A stretch of 64,000 nt of DNA, taken from Tropicibacter sp. Alg240-R139. GTDB lineage: Bacteria; Pseudomonadota; Alphaproteobacteria; Rhodobacterales; Rhodobacteraceae. A program made the position numbers and the translations under genes. Below, one piece after another: positions 1 to 10,810 of the stretch (positions within the stretch are counted from its first letter, which is position 1; every line of letters starts with the position of its first letter). The notes under the pieces are model-generated. The model saw only the letters and a program-made list of their open reading frames with translations, was not told the DNA's origin and made no database searches. The stretch covers positions 503,354-567,353 of the forward strand of contig NZ_UNRA01000003.1 in NCBI RefSeq assembly GCF_900537075.1. The letters are read 5' to 3'.

Positions 1-603
1 CTCGCCTGCGCCCCCGACCAGCGTGTCGTTACCATAGCCGCCATGCAACGCGTCGTCGCCGTCACCACCGTCCAGTGAATCGGTATCCTGTCCGCCATAG
101 AGCGTGTCGTTGCCGTCGTCGCCCTGCATCTGATCCGAGCCGAAGTGGCCGTACATCTCGTCATCACCGCTGCCGCCGCTCAGAGTATCTTCGCCGTATT
201 CGCCGTGCAGAAGGTCATTGTCCGCGTCGCCTTGAACAAGGTCATCGCCGCCATATCCATGCAGGGTGTCGTCACCAAGCCCGCCAGACACCGTGTCGTC
301 ACCATCATAACCATTGATCTGGTCGTTGCCGTCTCCGCCGTCGATCGTTTCGTCGGTGTCGTTGCCTGCCAGAATCAGGTCGGGGGGAAGCGCGCCAGTC
401 TCGGACCCTGCAGTGTCGGTATCTGCCGTATCTTCTCCCGACGTATCGGAGAGTTGGTTTTCCGGCTGGGTCGGGTCGTCTTCGGCGGTCAAATCGTCAA
501 GGCCCGCGTCGTCGGATGCTTCGGCATCGTTTGTTGTTTCATCTGAAAGAAAGACGACGCTACCAGCTGCCATCAGGCCCAGTAATCCTGCCAGTGCCAA
601 CAT
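1..603 (-). CDS. RTX-type calcium-binding repeat protein (C-terminus outside window)
   Basis: The gene runs off the left edge, so only the first 201 codons are visible. It starts at an ATG with GGAG six bases upstream. Residues 1-20 are hydrophobic (signal peptide or membrane anchor), residues about 21-75 are a Asp/Glu/Thr-rich linker, and from about residue 80 come roughly twelve tandem nonapeptides of the GGxGxDxLx type (for example GGLGDDTL, GGSGDDEM, GGDGDDAL). In the RTX family such repeats form a calcium-binding beta roll and the proteins are usually secreted by a type I system. No toxin, protease or lipase domain is visible before the repeats. The secretion signal and any C-terminal domain would lie beyond the edge. 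Cargo function is unknown. Confidence 0.85.
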   Translation of the reverse strand, partial: MLALAGLLGLMAAGSVVFLSDETTNDAEASDDAGLDDLTAEDDPTQPENQLSDTSGEDTADTDTAGSETGALPPDLILAGNDTDETIDGGDGNDQINGYDGDDTVSGGLGDDTLHGYGGDDLVQGDADNDLLHGEYGEDTLSGGSGDDEMYGHFGSDQMQGDDGNDTLYGGQDTDSLDGGDGDDALHGGYGNDTLVGGAGE

Positions 604-694
604 TTTGAACTCCACACACACGTCACCCATTGTCGGCATTAGGCCACGGCGCCGGGTCACGGTCAAAGCAGGATTGGGGAAATGGTTAACGTAT

Positions 695-1207
695 TCAGGC
701 GGGAAACCAGCGTTCCGGTTGCTGTGAGTACGAGATGTAAAGCGGATGTTTCGGGTGCCCGGCCTTGGTCAGGCCAAGGTGAAACACCGGGTTTTGGGTA
801 CCGCGCAGCAGCTGTTCAACGGCAGGGCCACGGTCCAGATGCTCGCCATGGGTGCCCCAGGCGGCGACAACCTGATCGGCCCAGTCGACACCGGCCAGGA
901 TGGTCGTGTCATTTTCGGGGCCAACCGGATCAGCGGCGGCGCGCATCTTGCGGGGGTCGGTGTCGCGCCAGGCAAAGATGTTGGTGACCTGGAAGGCGCC
1001 AAATCCCAAGGCGCGCGCCCGACGCTCGCAGCGTTCCACGGTGGGGTCGTTCTGCACCTCGGTCGCGGTCGAGGGGTTCAGCATCACGAACAGCACCTTG
1101 CCGCCTGACGGATCCCAGATCCGCGTCAGGCTGTAGCGATAGCGTCCGCAATCGGAATAAACAGCGGTCGAGGGCGCGTCGCCCTTGGTATGAGTGCGCG
1201 TGATCAT
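695..1207 (-). CDS. DUF1643 domain protein
   Basis: A 170-residue protein with the DUF1643 signature near residue 42 (VMLNPSTA, then NDPTVERC) and a second conserved stretch NIFAWRDTDPRKM. Family members are small soluble proteins of unknown biochemical role found in many bacteria and phages. It lies 41 bases downstream of truB on the same strand, so it may be cotranscribed with the rbfA-truB group, although the ribosome-binding site is weak. There is no signal peptide. The family call is good; no function is claimed. Confidence 0.8.
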   Translation of the reverse strand: MITRTHTKGDAPSTAVYSDCGRYRYSLTRIWDPSGGKVLFVMLNPSTATEVQNDPTVERCERRARALGFGAFQVTNIFAWRDTDPRKMRAAADPVGPENDTTILAGVDWADQVVAAWGTHGEHLDRGPAVEQLLRGTQNPVFHLGLTKAGHPKHPLYISYSQQPERWFPA

Positions 1208-1248
1208 GGCCGTTGGCTAGCACGTCACGATCGCACAGGCCACCGGCT

Positions 1249-2163
1249 TCATTTCGATTGAACAAAGACCCGGCTGGGGTGCAATTCACCTGATTTGTAG
1301 ATGCCGACCGCAACCGCTCGGCCGTCGAGCGAGGCCCAGGCCTCGTCCCCGTATTCCACGTCGGATGCCAGCACCATGCCGGGGTTGCCGTTGCGCAGGC
1401 GCGCGGCACCTTCGGGTGTGCATTTCAGCTCGGGCAGTTCGGCCAGCCCTTGCTCCAAGGGGTGCAGGAACTCGTCCAGCGCGGGTGTTTTGGCCAATTC
1501 GTTGATCTGCTCAAGGGGGATGCCGTCTTGTGCTTCGAACGGGCCGGACCAGATGCGGCGCAGCTCTTTGACGTGACCGTAACAGCCCAAAGCCGCGCCC
1601 AGATCACGAGCGATCGAGCGGACATAACCGCCTTTGCCGCAGGTCATCTCCAGCACCACGTGATCGGCGTCGGGGCGATCCACCAGGATCAACTCTTCGA
1701 CCCAAAGGGGGCGGGCGGACAGTTCAAAATCCTCGTCCCCATCGCGGGCGAGTTTGTACGCGCGCTGCCCGTCGATCTTTACGGCCGAAAACTTGGGCGG
1801 CACCTGCATGATGTCACCAAGGAAGGGCTGCATGGCCTCCTTGATCTCTTCATCCGTCGGGCGGGAATCGGACGAGGCGACCACTTCGCCCTCTGCGTCA
1901 TCGGTGTTGGTGGACTGTCCCAGGCGCACGGTGAAGGTGTATGCCTTCAAAGCGTCGGTGATGTAGGGCACGGTTTTTGTCGCTTCACCCAGAGCAACCG
2001 CCAGCACGCCGGTGGCATCGGGATCCAGGGTGCCGGCATGGCCCGCTTTCTTGGCATCCATCGCCCAGCGGACCTTGTTGACCACGGCGGTCGATGTCAT
2101 GCCCGCGGGCTTGTCCACCACCAGCCAACCGGAAATGTCGCGACCCTTGCGTTTGCGTGCCAT
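1249..2163 (-). CDS. truB: tRNA pseudouridine(55) synthase TruB
   Basis: TruB isomerises U55 in the T-loop of tRNAs to pseudouridine. The 304-residue protein has the family N-terminus ([20 protein letters not shown]) and the catalytic box [14 protein letters not shown] with the nucleophilic aspartate at about residue 47. A later block [17 protein letters not shown] is also typical. The length matches the family. The start ATG follows GAGGGGCATC. It sits downstream of rbfA, an association common in bacteria, but here a phosphodiester glycosidase-like gene lies between them. Confidence 0.97.
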   Translation of the reverse strand: MARKRKGRDISGWLVVDKPAGMTSTAVVNKVRWAMDAKKAGHAGTLDPDATGVLAVALGEATKTVPYITDALKAYTFTVRLGQSTNTDDAEGEVVASSDSRPTDEEIKEAMQPFLGDIMQVPPKFSAVKIDGQRAYKLARDGDEDFELSARPLWVEELILVDRPDADHVVLEMTCGKGGYVRSIARDLGAALGCYGHVKELRRIWSGPFEAQDGIPLEQINELAKTPALDEFLHPLEQGLAELPELKCTPEGAARLRNGNPGMVLASDVEYGDEAWASLDGRAVAVGIYKSGELHPSRVFVQSK

Positions 2164-2257
2164 GATGCCCCTCGAATTTGTCTGAGGCGCGCGACCTAAC
2201 GGATTGGTCGCGTCCTGTCAAACTCGCAGCCCTTCAGGTTTGTGTCAGCTGAAAAGG

Positions 2258-2995
2258 TCAATTGCGTGGGGCAACAACGCCCACGATTGGCCCCATGGAG
2301 AATCCTGCATCGGCCCGGTTCAGCTGCGGCGCATAAAGCCGCGAAATATTGCCGTCAAAATAGAGAGCGTTGGGCGTCTTGAGAACATCGCGAAACAACG
2401 AGCCAAACTGATGAAAAGTAACGGCGTTACGCGAGATGGCAAAGAAGGCACGCTTGCCGTCCGCGCTGGTTCCCACGCCATTGCGCAGATAGCGCGAGGT
2501 GCTGTCTGGCAGGAACCGGGGGTGCAGAGCGCCCTCGATCACCAGCATTGGACCGGATTGGGTCGCAAAGCGGCAACCTGGTTTGGCTTTCAAGAACGCC
2601 TGGGTTTCTAACACGCGGGCCTTGTCTGGTTCGATGCAGAATACCCCGTTGGGCAGCAGGCCAAAGTTTCCAGGGCCTGCATTGGACACAACCCGCATCT
2701 CTTCGGTGCCGTCTTCGACGTAATGCCCAACCGGCGAGCGATCAGAATGATACATGCCCGCGTTCATAGCGAAGGCCAGTTGTTTGTCTTCGTTCTGGAG
2801 TTCGGAATCGACGGCGGAGAACTGCCCCAACACCTCGCCCTGATCATCCCGCAGGAACAGGCGCAGCTCGTCAGTGGTCAAGTCGACCTCGCAGATCGAA
2901 TACCGGTTGCCGTCATGGGACATGTCCCAACAGTCCAGCGCCGCCGCCGGTGTGGCCACCAAAGTGGCCAATCCAATCAGCAGCGCTCGGATCAC
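2258..2995 (-). CDS. Phosphodiester glycosidase family protein (DUF2233/NAGPA-like), exported
   Basis: A 245-residue protein with an N-terminal signal peptide (hydrophobic residues 3-19, cleavage after AAA). The body has the NAGPA/DUF2233 features: FAMNAGMYH near residue 75, [15 protein letters not shown], and [13 protein letters not shown] near the C-terminus. The human relative removes GlcNAc from mannose-6-phosphate phosphodiesters; bacterial substrates are mostly unknown, but export points to an envelope or extracellular glycan phosphodiester. Its start overlaps the rbfA stop by four bases, so it is probably translationally coupled to rbfA. Confidence 0.85.
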   Translation of the reverse strand: MIRALLIGLATLVATPAAALDCWDMSHDGNRYSICEVDLTTDELRLFLRDDQGEVLGQFSAVDSELQNEDKQLAFAMNAGMYHSDRSPVGHYVEDGTEEMRVVSNAGPGNFGLLPNGVFCIEPDKARVLETQAFLKAKPGCRFATQSGPMLVIEGALHPRFLPDSTSRYLRNGVGTSADGKRAFFAISRNAVTFHQFGSLFRDVLKTPNALYFDGNISRLYAPQLNRADAGFSMGPIVGVVAPRN

Positions 2996-3387
2996 TCGTC
3001 CAGATCGCGGCGCACCGCGTCCTGTTCGAACAATCGGCGGGTGTCGTCCATCTGGTCGAATGTTTCGTCCAGCCGGAAGCGCAGGTCAGGCGAGAATTTC
3101 AATCCGACCTTTTTGCCAATCATGCGGCGCAGCTCGCCCTTGTTGCGGGCTAACAGCTTGAGCACCTCGTCCTGCCCCTTACCACCGAGCGGCAGTACAT
3201 AAGCAGTCGCGATCTTGAGGTCTGGAGAGGTGCGCACCTCGCCGACTGTGATCGACATGCGGTTTAGATCGGGATCATGCACGTCGCCACGCGCCAGCAC
3301 CTCGGACAAGGTGCGGCGGATAAGTTCACCGACGCGAAGCTGACGTTGGGACGGGCCTGGCCCGTCATGGAATTTGTTCTTGGCCAT
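2992..3387 (-). CDS. rbfA: 30S ribosome-binding factor RbfA
   Basis: RbfA is a KH-fold factor that helps mature the 5' end of 16S rRNA and the 30S subunit, and supports growth in the cold. The 131-residue protein begins with a short basic tail and then [19 protein letters not shown], followed by the KH-type segment with [22 protein letters not shown] and [21 protein letters not shown]. These are hallmark RbfA blocks. It is the first gene of the minus-strand group rbfA-DUF2233-truB-DUF1643 and is divergent from dapB with an 87-base gap. Confidence 0.95.
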   Translation of the reverse strand: MAKNKFHDGPGPSQRQLRVGELIRRTLSEVLARGDVHDPDLNRMSITVGEVRTSPDLKIATAYVLPLGGKGQDEVLKLLARNKGELRRMIGKKVGLKFSPDLRFRLDETFDQMDDTRRLFEQDAVRRDLDE

Positions 3388-3474
3388 ACCCCCGATTTAA
3401 GGACAAAGGAGGGCTTTGCCAAGCGGCCCCGGACCGGGTAGGACGCAAAGAGCTGACAAAAAGGGAATCGTGCC

Positions 3475-4284
3475 ATGACCCACACACCAGGGATCGTCAT
3501 TACAGGAGCATCGGGCCGCATGGGTCAGATGCTGATGAAAACCGTGCTGGACAGCAATGCGGCGAAACTGGTGGGCGCGGTTGAGCGTAAGGGCCACGAC
3601 TGGGTTGGACGTGATGTGGGCGAGGCCATGGGTGGTCAACCCGTGGGCGTCACCGTCACGGACGACGCGCTAGAGGCGTTTTCGCACGCGCAGGCCGTGA
3701 TTGACTTCACCGCACCCGAAGCGACGTTGGAATTTGCCGCTTTGGCTGCACAGGCGCGCTGTGTCCATGTGATCGGCACCACCGGCATGTCGGATGAGCA
3801 GATCGCGCGGCTTGAACCGGCCTCGCGCCATGCCGTGATCGTGCGGGCCGGGAACATGAGCTTGGGCGTGAACCTGTTGGTGCAACTGACCAAGAAGGTG
3901 GCCGCCGCGCTGGACGAAGATTTCGACATCGAAGTGATCGAGGCGCATCACCACCACAAGGTTGACGCGCCTTCGGGTACGGCGTTGATGCTGGGCGAGG
4001 CCGCCGCCGAAGGGCGCGGCGTTGATCTGAACGATGTGTCGGATCGGGGCCGCGACGGGATTACCGGTGCGCGCAAGCGGGGCGACATCGGCTTTCAGGC
4101 CATTCGCGGCGGTGACATCGTGGGTGAGCATGACGTGCTATTTGCTGCCGCTGGCGAGCGCATTGTGCTGCGCCACATGGCCACTGACCGTGCAATTTTT
4201 GCGCGCGGGGCGCTCAAGGCGGCGCTTTGGGGGCAAGGCAAGGCGCCCGGTGAATATGACATGGTCGACGTATTGGGTCTGTAA
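3475..4284 (+). CDS. dapB: 4-hydroxy-tetrahydrodipicolinate reductase DapB
   Basis: DapB reduces 4-hydroxy-tetrahydrodipicolinate with NAD(P)H in the diaminopimelate/lysine pathway, in the cytoplasm. The 269-residue protein has the N-terminal nucleotide-binding loop GASGRMGQM (residues about 8-16), [11 protein letters not shown], the GTTG segment, and the catalytic motif [16 protein letters not shown] near residue 155. Length and motif order match the family. It is a single gene with its own upstream region, divergent from rbfA. Confidence 0.97.
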   Translation: MTHTPGIVITGASGRMGQMLMKTVLDSNAAKLVGAVERKGHDWVGRDVGEAMGGQPVGVTVTDDALEAFSHAQAVIDFTAPEATLEFAALAAQARCVHVIGTTGMSDEQIARLEPASRHAVIVRAGNMSLGVNLLVQLTKKVAAALDEDFDIEVIEAHHHHKVDAPSGTALMLGEAAAEGRGVDLNDVSDRGRDGITGARKRGDIGFQAIRGGDIVGEHDVLFAAAGERIVLRHMATDRAIFARGALKAALWGQGKAPGEYDMVDVLGL

Positions 4285-4375
4285 CCCCACGCCCAATCGG
4301 GATTTGTTGCCGTTGCCCTTTACCGGTTCGTGATGTTCCGCCTAACCTTGGGCGGGTATCGAACGTGGAGGGGAC

Positions 4376-5506
4376 ATGTTGCGCAGAGCTGTCACAGGGG
4401 CGTTTCTGCTTGCGCTGGGCGCAGGCATCGGATGGGCAGATCAGGGCTCGAACACGCAAGTGGCCTGCACCGTCTCGGGCTGCAAAGAGATCACGCTGCA
4501 AAAGCCGCGTTACAGCGACGCCAGCGCTTTTTCGGTGCAGCAAGTCTGGAACGTGGTGAATAGCATCCTGGCGGTGTCGGGTTTGCTGCCCAATTTCCAG
4601 GTCGTCGAGACGGACGAGGTTGGAAATGCGGCTGCCATTATTATCGACGGTGAACGCTATCTGGCTTTCAATCCTGATTGGTTGGCACAGTACGAAACCA
4701 ATCCAAACGGGCGCTGGCAGCTTTTGGGCGTCATGGCGCATGAGGTGGGGCATCACCTGCAGGGTCATACTCTCACTGGCGAGGGGTCGCGCCCGCCGAC
4801 CGAGTTGGAGGCCGACGAATACGCAGGCTTCATACTCGCGGCTTTGGGGGCGAACCTAACCGAGGCGCAGTCGCTTTGGGCGACACTGCCAGCAGAGGGC
4901 TCGGTCACGCACCCGCCTCAGCATCAGCGTTTGGCGGCGATCGAACGCGGCTGGTTGCGGCGTCAGGGGCAGGCTCCGGTTGCGACAACCCCTGCGTCAC
5001 CTGTCGCGAAATCGCCCGCTCCAAAAGACCCACCGCCGCCCAGCTGGGCGTTGCGCAACTGTACCGGGATAACCGCGGTCAATCGCAGGGCTGAGCTATG
5101 CTTTACCTCGGTTTTGTCGTCGCAAAGCGGCAACAGCTATGGTCCGCGAAATGCCACCGACGGCGATCATCGCACGGCGTGGGTCGAGGGCACGAAAGGG
5201 CAGGGCATAGGCGAGGCTTTTACCCTGGTCTTTGACGAGCCGGTACTGATCAACCGCTGGAGCCTGCGCAACGGCTATGCCAAGTCGACCAGGACCTACA
5301 CGCGCAACAGCCGCGTGCGTGAATTGCGGCTAAAGTTTTCAAACGGCAAACAGACGCATTTCACTATGGATGACACACCCGATTGGCAGGGCACATCGGC
5401 CTTGACCGAGTACGGCGCGGTGTCGTGGATCACCTTCGAGATCATGGACGTGTATCCCGGATCGCACTACCAAGACACAGCTATTACCGAACTTGCATTC
5501 GACTGA
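4376..5506 (+). CDS. Secreted M48-like metalloprotease with C-terminal discoidin/NADase-type glycan-binding domain
   Basis: A 376-residue exported protein. Residues 1-21 form a signal peptide ending GIGWA. A zinc protease centre follows: HEVGH at residues 122-126 and ELEADEYAG at about 143-151, which supplies the third ligand as in gluzincins of the M48 type. After a proline-rich linker (about 195-225) comes a separate domain, about 225-376, with a jelly-roll pattern: conserved Asp/Trp segment (NATDGDHRTAWVEG), W..RNGY, RVRELRL, WITFEI and a TAITEL end. This resembles the discoidin-like domain attached to NAD glycohydrolases. Substrate and target glycan are unknown. Confidence 0.75.
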   Translation: MLRRAVTGAFLLALGAGIGWADQGSNTQVACTVSGCKEITLQKPRYSDASAFSVQQVWNVVNSILAVSGLLPNFQVVETDEVGNAAAIIIDGERYLAFNPDWLAQYETNPNGRWQLLGVMAHEVGHHLQGHTLTGEGSRPPTELEADEYAGFILAALGANLTEAQSLWATLPAEGSVTHPPQHQRLAAIERGWLRRQGQAPVATTPASPVAKSPAPKDPPPPSWALRNCTGITAVNRRAELCFTSVLSSQSGNSYGPRNATDGDHRTAWVEGTKGQGIGEAFTLVFDEPVLINRWSLRNGYAKSTRTYTRNSRVRELRLKFSNGKQTHFTMDDTPDWQGTSALTEYGAVSWITFEIMDVYPGSHYQDTAITELAFD

Positions 5507-5547
5507 CGTGGGATTGTGATCAAGTATTCTGGGACCGGAGGAAACAC

Positions 5548-6363
5548 ATGGATTGGAAAGCTATTGCTGAACCCTGGTTGCGGGTCGAGGCGGAAACCGA
5601 TGCGGCCCATACTCCGGTGTTAGAGGGGATTATGGCGCGGGCCGGATTGCGATCTGGTCAGTCGGTCCTGGACATTGGTCCTGGTGCGGGGATCTCTCTG
5701 TTGCGTGCCGCCGGGGCGGTTGGATCGGCAGGTCGCGTTACTGGAATCGAAATCGCTCCGCCCTTTGCTGAGCGCGCTATCGCCCGTACGCCCGACAATG
5801 TGGACGTTCTGATCGGCGATGCGGCGAGCTATCCGTTTGTCGGCGAGGGGTTCGACGCGGCAATTTCGCTCTTTGGTGTGATGTTCTTCGCTGACCCGGA
5901 TCAGGCTTTTGCGCATATCCGCACAGCACTGAAACCGGGCGCTGTTTTGACATTCGCCTGCTGGGGGTCGCCCAAGGCAAACCCTTGGTTCAGCATGCCG
6001 GGGCGCATTGCGGGTGAGGTTTTTGGGCCCGGACCGGGCTTTGATCCGGATGCGCCGGGGCCGATGTCGTTGAGTGACCCGGACAAAATCAATCGGGTGC
6101 TGTCGGGCGCCGGATGGTCGGTCGAGATCGACACACAGGATTTGCACCTGACCCCGCGCGGAGGGCCTGCTGATGTGGGCAAGATGCACACTACAGTGGG
6201 GGCCGCCGGTATGCGCATGGGCGCCGCAAAAGCAGAAGGCACATTGACCGATGCTCACCGTGCGGCTGTTCGGTCCAAACTGATTGCCGGGTTTTCAGAC
6301 ATGGTCGAGGGCGATGAGGTCCGTGTGCCCGCCCAAATCCATTTCGTGCGCGCCACCGCCTAA
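5548..6363 (+). CDS. Class I SAM-dependent methyltransferase
   Basis: A 271-residue soluble protein with the Rossmann methyltransferase motifs: motif I VLDIGPGAGISLL near residue 38, GIEIAPPFAERA, then VLIGDAASYPF and a motif IV/V region FDAAISLFGVMFFADP. An open frame extends upstream, but the ATG at 5548 follows GGAGGAAACAC and the upstream part overlaps the preceding gene, so I use 5548. The substrate cannot be read; the sequence resembles the ubiE/arsM-like group. It is convergent with the AllA-like gene, 23 bases away. Confidence 0.85.
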   Translation: MDWKAIAEPWLRVEAETDAAHTPVLEGIMARAGLRSGQSVLDIGPGAGISLLRAAGAVGSAGRVTGIEIAPPFAERAIARTPDNVDVLIGDAASYPFVGEGFDAAISLFGVMFFADPDQAFAHIRTALKPGAVLTFACWGSPKANPWFSMPGRIAGEVFGPGPGFDPDAPGPMSLSDPDKINRVLSGAGWSVEIDTQDLHLTPRGGPADVGKMHTTVGAAGMRMGAAKAEGTLTDAHRAAVRSKLIAGFSDMVEGDEVRVPAQIHFVRATA

Positions 6364-6386
6364 CTGCGCGCACGATCTGTTCTTGA

Positions 6387-7051
6387 TCAGAGGTCTTTCA
6401 CCTTGTCCACGCGTAGCGCGCAGGACAGGTAAACGCCGAACTCTTTGCCGATGTCGGCACTGACGCGGGCGTGCACCTTGCCCTGACGATCCAGGAACCG
6501 CTGGCTGTCTTCGACCGGGAAAATCCCCTCGTGCCAGATGCCCGGATGGATATAGAGCCCGCGCGACCCATCACACCAGAACGCCACCACCTTGTCCGGT
6601 GTTAGGTTGTCACCTGGCAGAGCGGCTGGAACGATGAACGGTTTGTTGTCCAACGGCCAAAACATCTGCCCCCCGTCGGGGTGATAGTTCATGTGCCACA
6701 GAAGCACCTGATCTCGCGGCGCGGTCTGCGTTTCGGTCTTGGCCTGTTGCGGATCAGCGGACCAGCCAAGAACATAGTGGCCTTTGACTGCTTCGTTCTC
6801 GCCATAAAGCACATCGCCCTGCCAGTCGCATTTGAACGTGCCTTCGACCCAACCAGCCTCATCCCCGGTGCCCTCATCTATTGGTCGCCAACCTTGCTGG
6901 GGCCAGCGCACGATTTCGATCTCAAAGGTATCCGGGTCGTCGACCAGACACCCGTAGCCCGCAACAGATGCGTCAGTGGCCCGGATCAATGGCACCTCGT
7001 GCCAGGGCAGCGAAGGTTTCGAGCTGGCCTCGAAGATGTACTCGGGTGCGC

Positions 7052-7055
<4 letters not shown>
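6387..7055 (-). CDS. Ureidoglycolate lyase (AllA)-like cupin protein, third gene of the tmp operon
   Basis: A 222-residue protein. Its C-terminal half has the AllA/ureidoglycolate hydrolase pattern: NYHPDGGQMFWP near residue 128, PFIVPAALPGD, KVVAFWCDGSRGLYIHPGIWHEG and a terminal VSADIGKEFGVYLSCALRV. AllA releases glyoxylate and urea from ureidoglycolate, but this protein is longer than AllA (about 160 residues) and no other allantoin genes are near. Its ATG overlaps the tmpB stop by four bases, so it is coupled to the phosphonate oxygenases. A role in that pathway is likely; the reaction is unknown. Confidence 0.7.
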
Positions 7056-8864
<1,809 letters not shown>

Positions 8865-8874
8865 GGAAATTCTT

Positions 8875-9744
8875 ATGGATGAGAAAAAAGTCGGATTGCC
8901 CCCGCTTGACTGGCTGCGCGTGTTCGAAGCCGCCGGGCGATTGGGTGGGTTTTCTGTCGCTGCGCGTGAGTTTGGGATTTCACAAGCTGCCGTGAGCCAG
9001 CGGATGGGCAACCTAGAGGCTTGGTTGGGTCGGAGCCTTTTTGTCCGCGAGGCGCGCGGCGTGTCGTTGACCACCGATGGTGAAAGCTATCTGCCGTTGG
9101 TGCAGGACAGTCTGACCGCGCTGGAACGCAACACCGAGGATCTGTTTGGAACAGCGCCAAAAGAGCTGCGGCTGGCGGCGCTGAGCTCTCATATCGACAC
9201 GCTGATCTTGCCGCGCATCGGTGGGTTTTGGGCGCTATATCCAAATGTACGTCTGGTCACGGACTCTATCGCCAAACGATCCGAGTTTGACGAAGAACGC
9301 ACTTGGCTGCAGCTGCGGTACGGGCGAGGGGCTTGGCCGGGACGCAAGGCGCGTCTGATTGAGCAAGAGGTTCTGGTGCCGATGATGGCTCCGGGAACGG
9401 AGCAGTTGGATCTGCCTCGGATTGAAGTGCGCGGAGAGCGCCCCGGGTGGCAGGATTGGAGCCGTGAGACAGGCGGCACGGTGCCCGGCGGCGCGGGTCT
9501 AAGTGTTGATTCCATGGTGCACGGTCTACGCGCCGCCCGCGAAGGTCTGGGCGTGGTCCTGGGCTCTTTGCCCCTGGCGCAGCCGGATTTGACTGCCGAA
9601 ACACTGGTTCTGTCATCGGGTGAGAAACTTAAGACACGAGATGGGTATTGGCTGACTTGGCCCGAGGATCGGCTTTATTCCAAGTCACTGCGTCGGCTGG
9701 TCTTCGCTCTTTTGGATGATCTGACGGCGGAAAATCTGAAATAA
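8875..9744 (+). CDS. LysR-family transcriptional regulator, divergent from tmpAB
   Basis: A 289-residue regulator with an N-terminal winged helix-turn-helix: LPPLDWLRVFEAAGRLGGFSVAAREFGISQAAVSQRMGNLEAWLG, followed by LFVREARGVSLTTDG. The rest fits the LysR effector domain, though it is somewhat short and GcvA-like (DWLRVFEAA). The frame is open from a TTG at 8863; I prefer the ATG at 8875, without a strong ribosome-binding site for either. Divergent placement suggests that it controls the tmpA-tmpB-AllA-like operon, perhaps in response to the phosphonate or a product. Confidence 0.85.
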   Translation: MDEKKVGLPPLDWLRVFEAAGRLGGFSVAAREFGISQAAVSQRMGNLEAWLGRSLFVREARGVSLTTDGESYLPLVQDSLTALERNTEDLFGTAPKELRLAALSSHIDTLILPRIGGFWALYPNVRLVTDSIAKRSEFDEERTWLQLRYGRGAWPGRKARLIEQEVLVPMMAPGTEQLDLPRIEVRGERPGWQDWSRETGGTVPGGAGLSVDSMVHGLRAAREGLGVVLGSLPLAQPDLTAETLVLSSGEKLKTRDGYWLTWPEDRLYSKSLRRLVFALLDDLTAENLK

Positions 9745-9776
9745 CTACCATATTTTGTAGGCGATCGTGGGGTTTC

Positions 9777-9793
9777 TTGCGAATAATTCTCAA
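9777..9793. promoter_or_regulatory. Mur/Fur-type operator 1 upstream of the metal ABC operon
   Basis: TTGCGAATAATTCTCAA is a near-perfect dyad (TTGCGAA, three-base centre, TTCTCAA; one mismatch). It fits the TGCGAA-N3-TTCGCA type of site bound by the manganese-responsive Fur relative Mur in alphaproteobacteria. Its centre is 31 bases, about three helix turns, from the second site. Confidence 0.65.
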
Positions 9794-9807
9794 TAGCATT
9801 GACTTAC

Positions 9808-9824
9808 TTGCGAATTGTTCGCAA
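9808..9824. promoter_or_regulatory. Mur/Fur-type operator 2 upstream of the metal ABC operon
   Basis: TTGCGAATTGTTCGCAA is a perfect inverted repeat with seven-base arms. A possible -35 element TTGACT at 9799-9804 lies between the two operators and this site covers the expected spacer and -10, so occupancy should block transcription. Together the sites predict repression of the transporter when manganese (or iron) is plentiful. Confidence 0.75.
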
Positions 9825-9856
9825 TTTATGTTGGACGTACAAACCAGAGGTTCGAC

Positions 9857-10810
9857 ATGATTCTGCGACGCACATTGCTGATTGCCGGCATACTGCTGGC
9901 CCTGCCGATTACGGCCTGGGCCCAGGACCCGCTCAAGGTAGTGGCCACAACTGGCATGATCGCAGACGCCGCGCGCCAAGTCGGCGGCGATCAGGTCGAA
10001 GTCAAAGGGCTGATGGGGCCCGGTGTCGACCCGCATGCCTATCGCCAAACCCGCACTGACATCGTGGCGATGACCCGCGCCGACCTCATCCTGTGGCACG
10101 GTCTGTACCTTGAGGCGCAGATGGAAGGTTTCTTTCATGACCTCGAACGCAAGCGCACTGTGGTGGCTGTGGCCGAGGGCCTGGATAAATCCAAACTCCG
10201 CGCTCATGACGATTACGCCGACAAATTCGACCCGCACGTCTGGATGACCCCAGATCTGTGGCGCGATGTGGTGGTCGAAGTACAAAAAGCCCTGATTGAC
10301 GTGCGCCCCGAGGCGGCGGATGTCTTTGCGGCCAACGCTGAAAAGCACTTGGCGGATCTGGACCGTCTGTCTACTTATGCCGCCGATACTCTGGTGCAGG
10401 TGCCGGAAAACAATCGCGTCCTTCTGACTGCCCATGATGCCTTTGGCTATTTCGGAGGCAGCTACGGGTATGAGGTGATGGGCATTCAAGGTATCTCGAC
10501 TCAGTCCGAGGCCGGATTGAACCGCATTGGCGAGCTGGTGGATTTGCTGGTAGAGCGCCAGATCACGGCCGTATTCGTCGAAAGCTCGGTCTCGGACCGG
10601 TCCATTCGCGCTCTGATCGAAGGGGCGGCTGCGAAGGGGCACAAGGTGCACGTCGGTGGTGAGCTGTTTAGTGATGCCATGGGCGAGGACGGCACCTATG
10701 AGGGCACCTATATCGGGATGCTGGACCACAACATCACCGTGATCGCCGGAGCATTGGGTGCAGCCGTGCCTGCGCGCGGCATGGACGGCAAACTATCGGC
10801 GGGGTTCTGA
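9857..10810 (+). CDS. troA: Metal ABC transporter substrate-binding protein, TroA/manganese type
   Basis: A 317-residue periplasmic cluster A-I binding protein. Signal peptide: residues 1-22 ending WAQ. Likely metal ligands are H60 (GVDPHAY), H127 (FDPHVWM), H193 (TAHDAFGYF) and D290 (GMLDHN), the pattern of TroA; no long His-rich loop typical of ZnuA is present. Manganese is therefore favoured, with zinc or iron possible. I use the ATG at 9857 because the frame upstream begins inside the operator at a TTG and would add 14 residues before the signal peptide. First gene of a four-gene operon under Mur-like sites. Confidence 0.9.
   Translation: MILRRTLLIAGILLALPITAWAQDPLKVVATTGMIADAARQVGGDQVEVKGLMGPGVDPHAYRQTRTDIVAMTRADLILWHGLYLEAQMEGFFHDLERKRTVVAVAEGLDKSKLRAHDDYADKFDPHVWMTPDLWRDVVVEVQKALIDVRPEAADVFAANAEKHLADLDRLSTYAADTLVQVPENNRVLLTAHDAFGYFGGSYGYEVMGIQGISTQSEAGLNRIGELVDLLVERQITAVFVESSVSDRSIRALIEGAAAKGHKVHVGGELFSDAMGEDGTYEGTYIGMLDHNITVIAGALGAAVPARGMDGKLSAGF

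Noticed and set aside
9629..10729. Long minus-strand open frame of 366 codons
   Set aside because: It lies opposite the clear troA and LysR genes, has no family-like motif and is a GC-rich antisense shadow.
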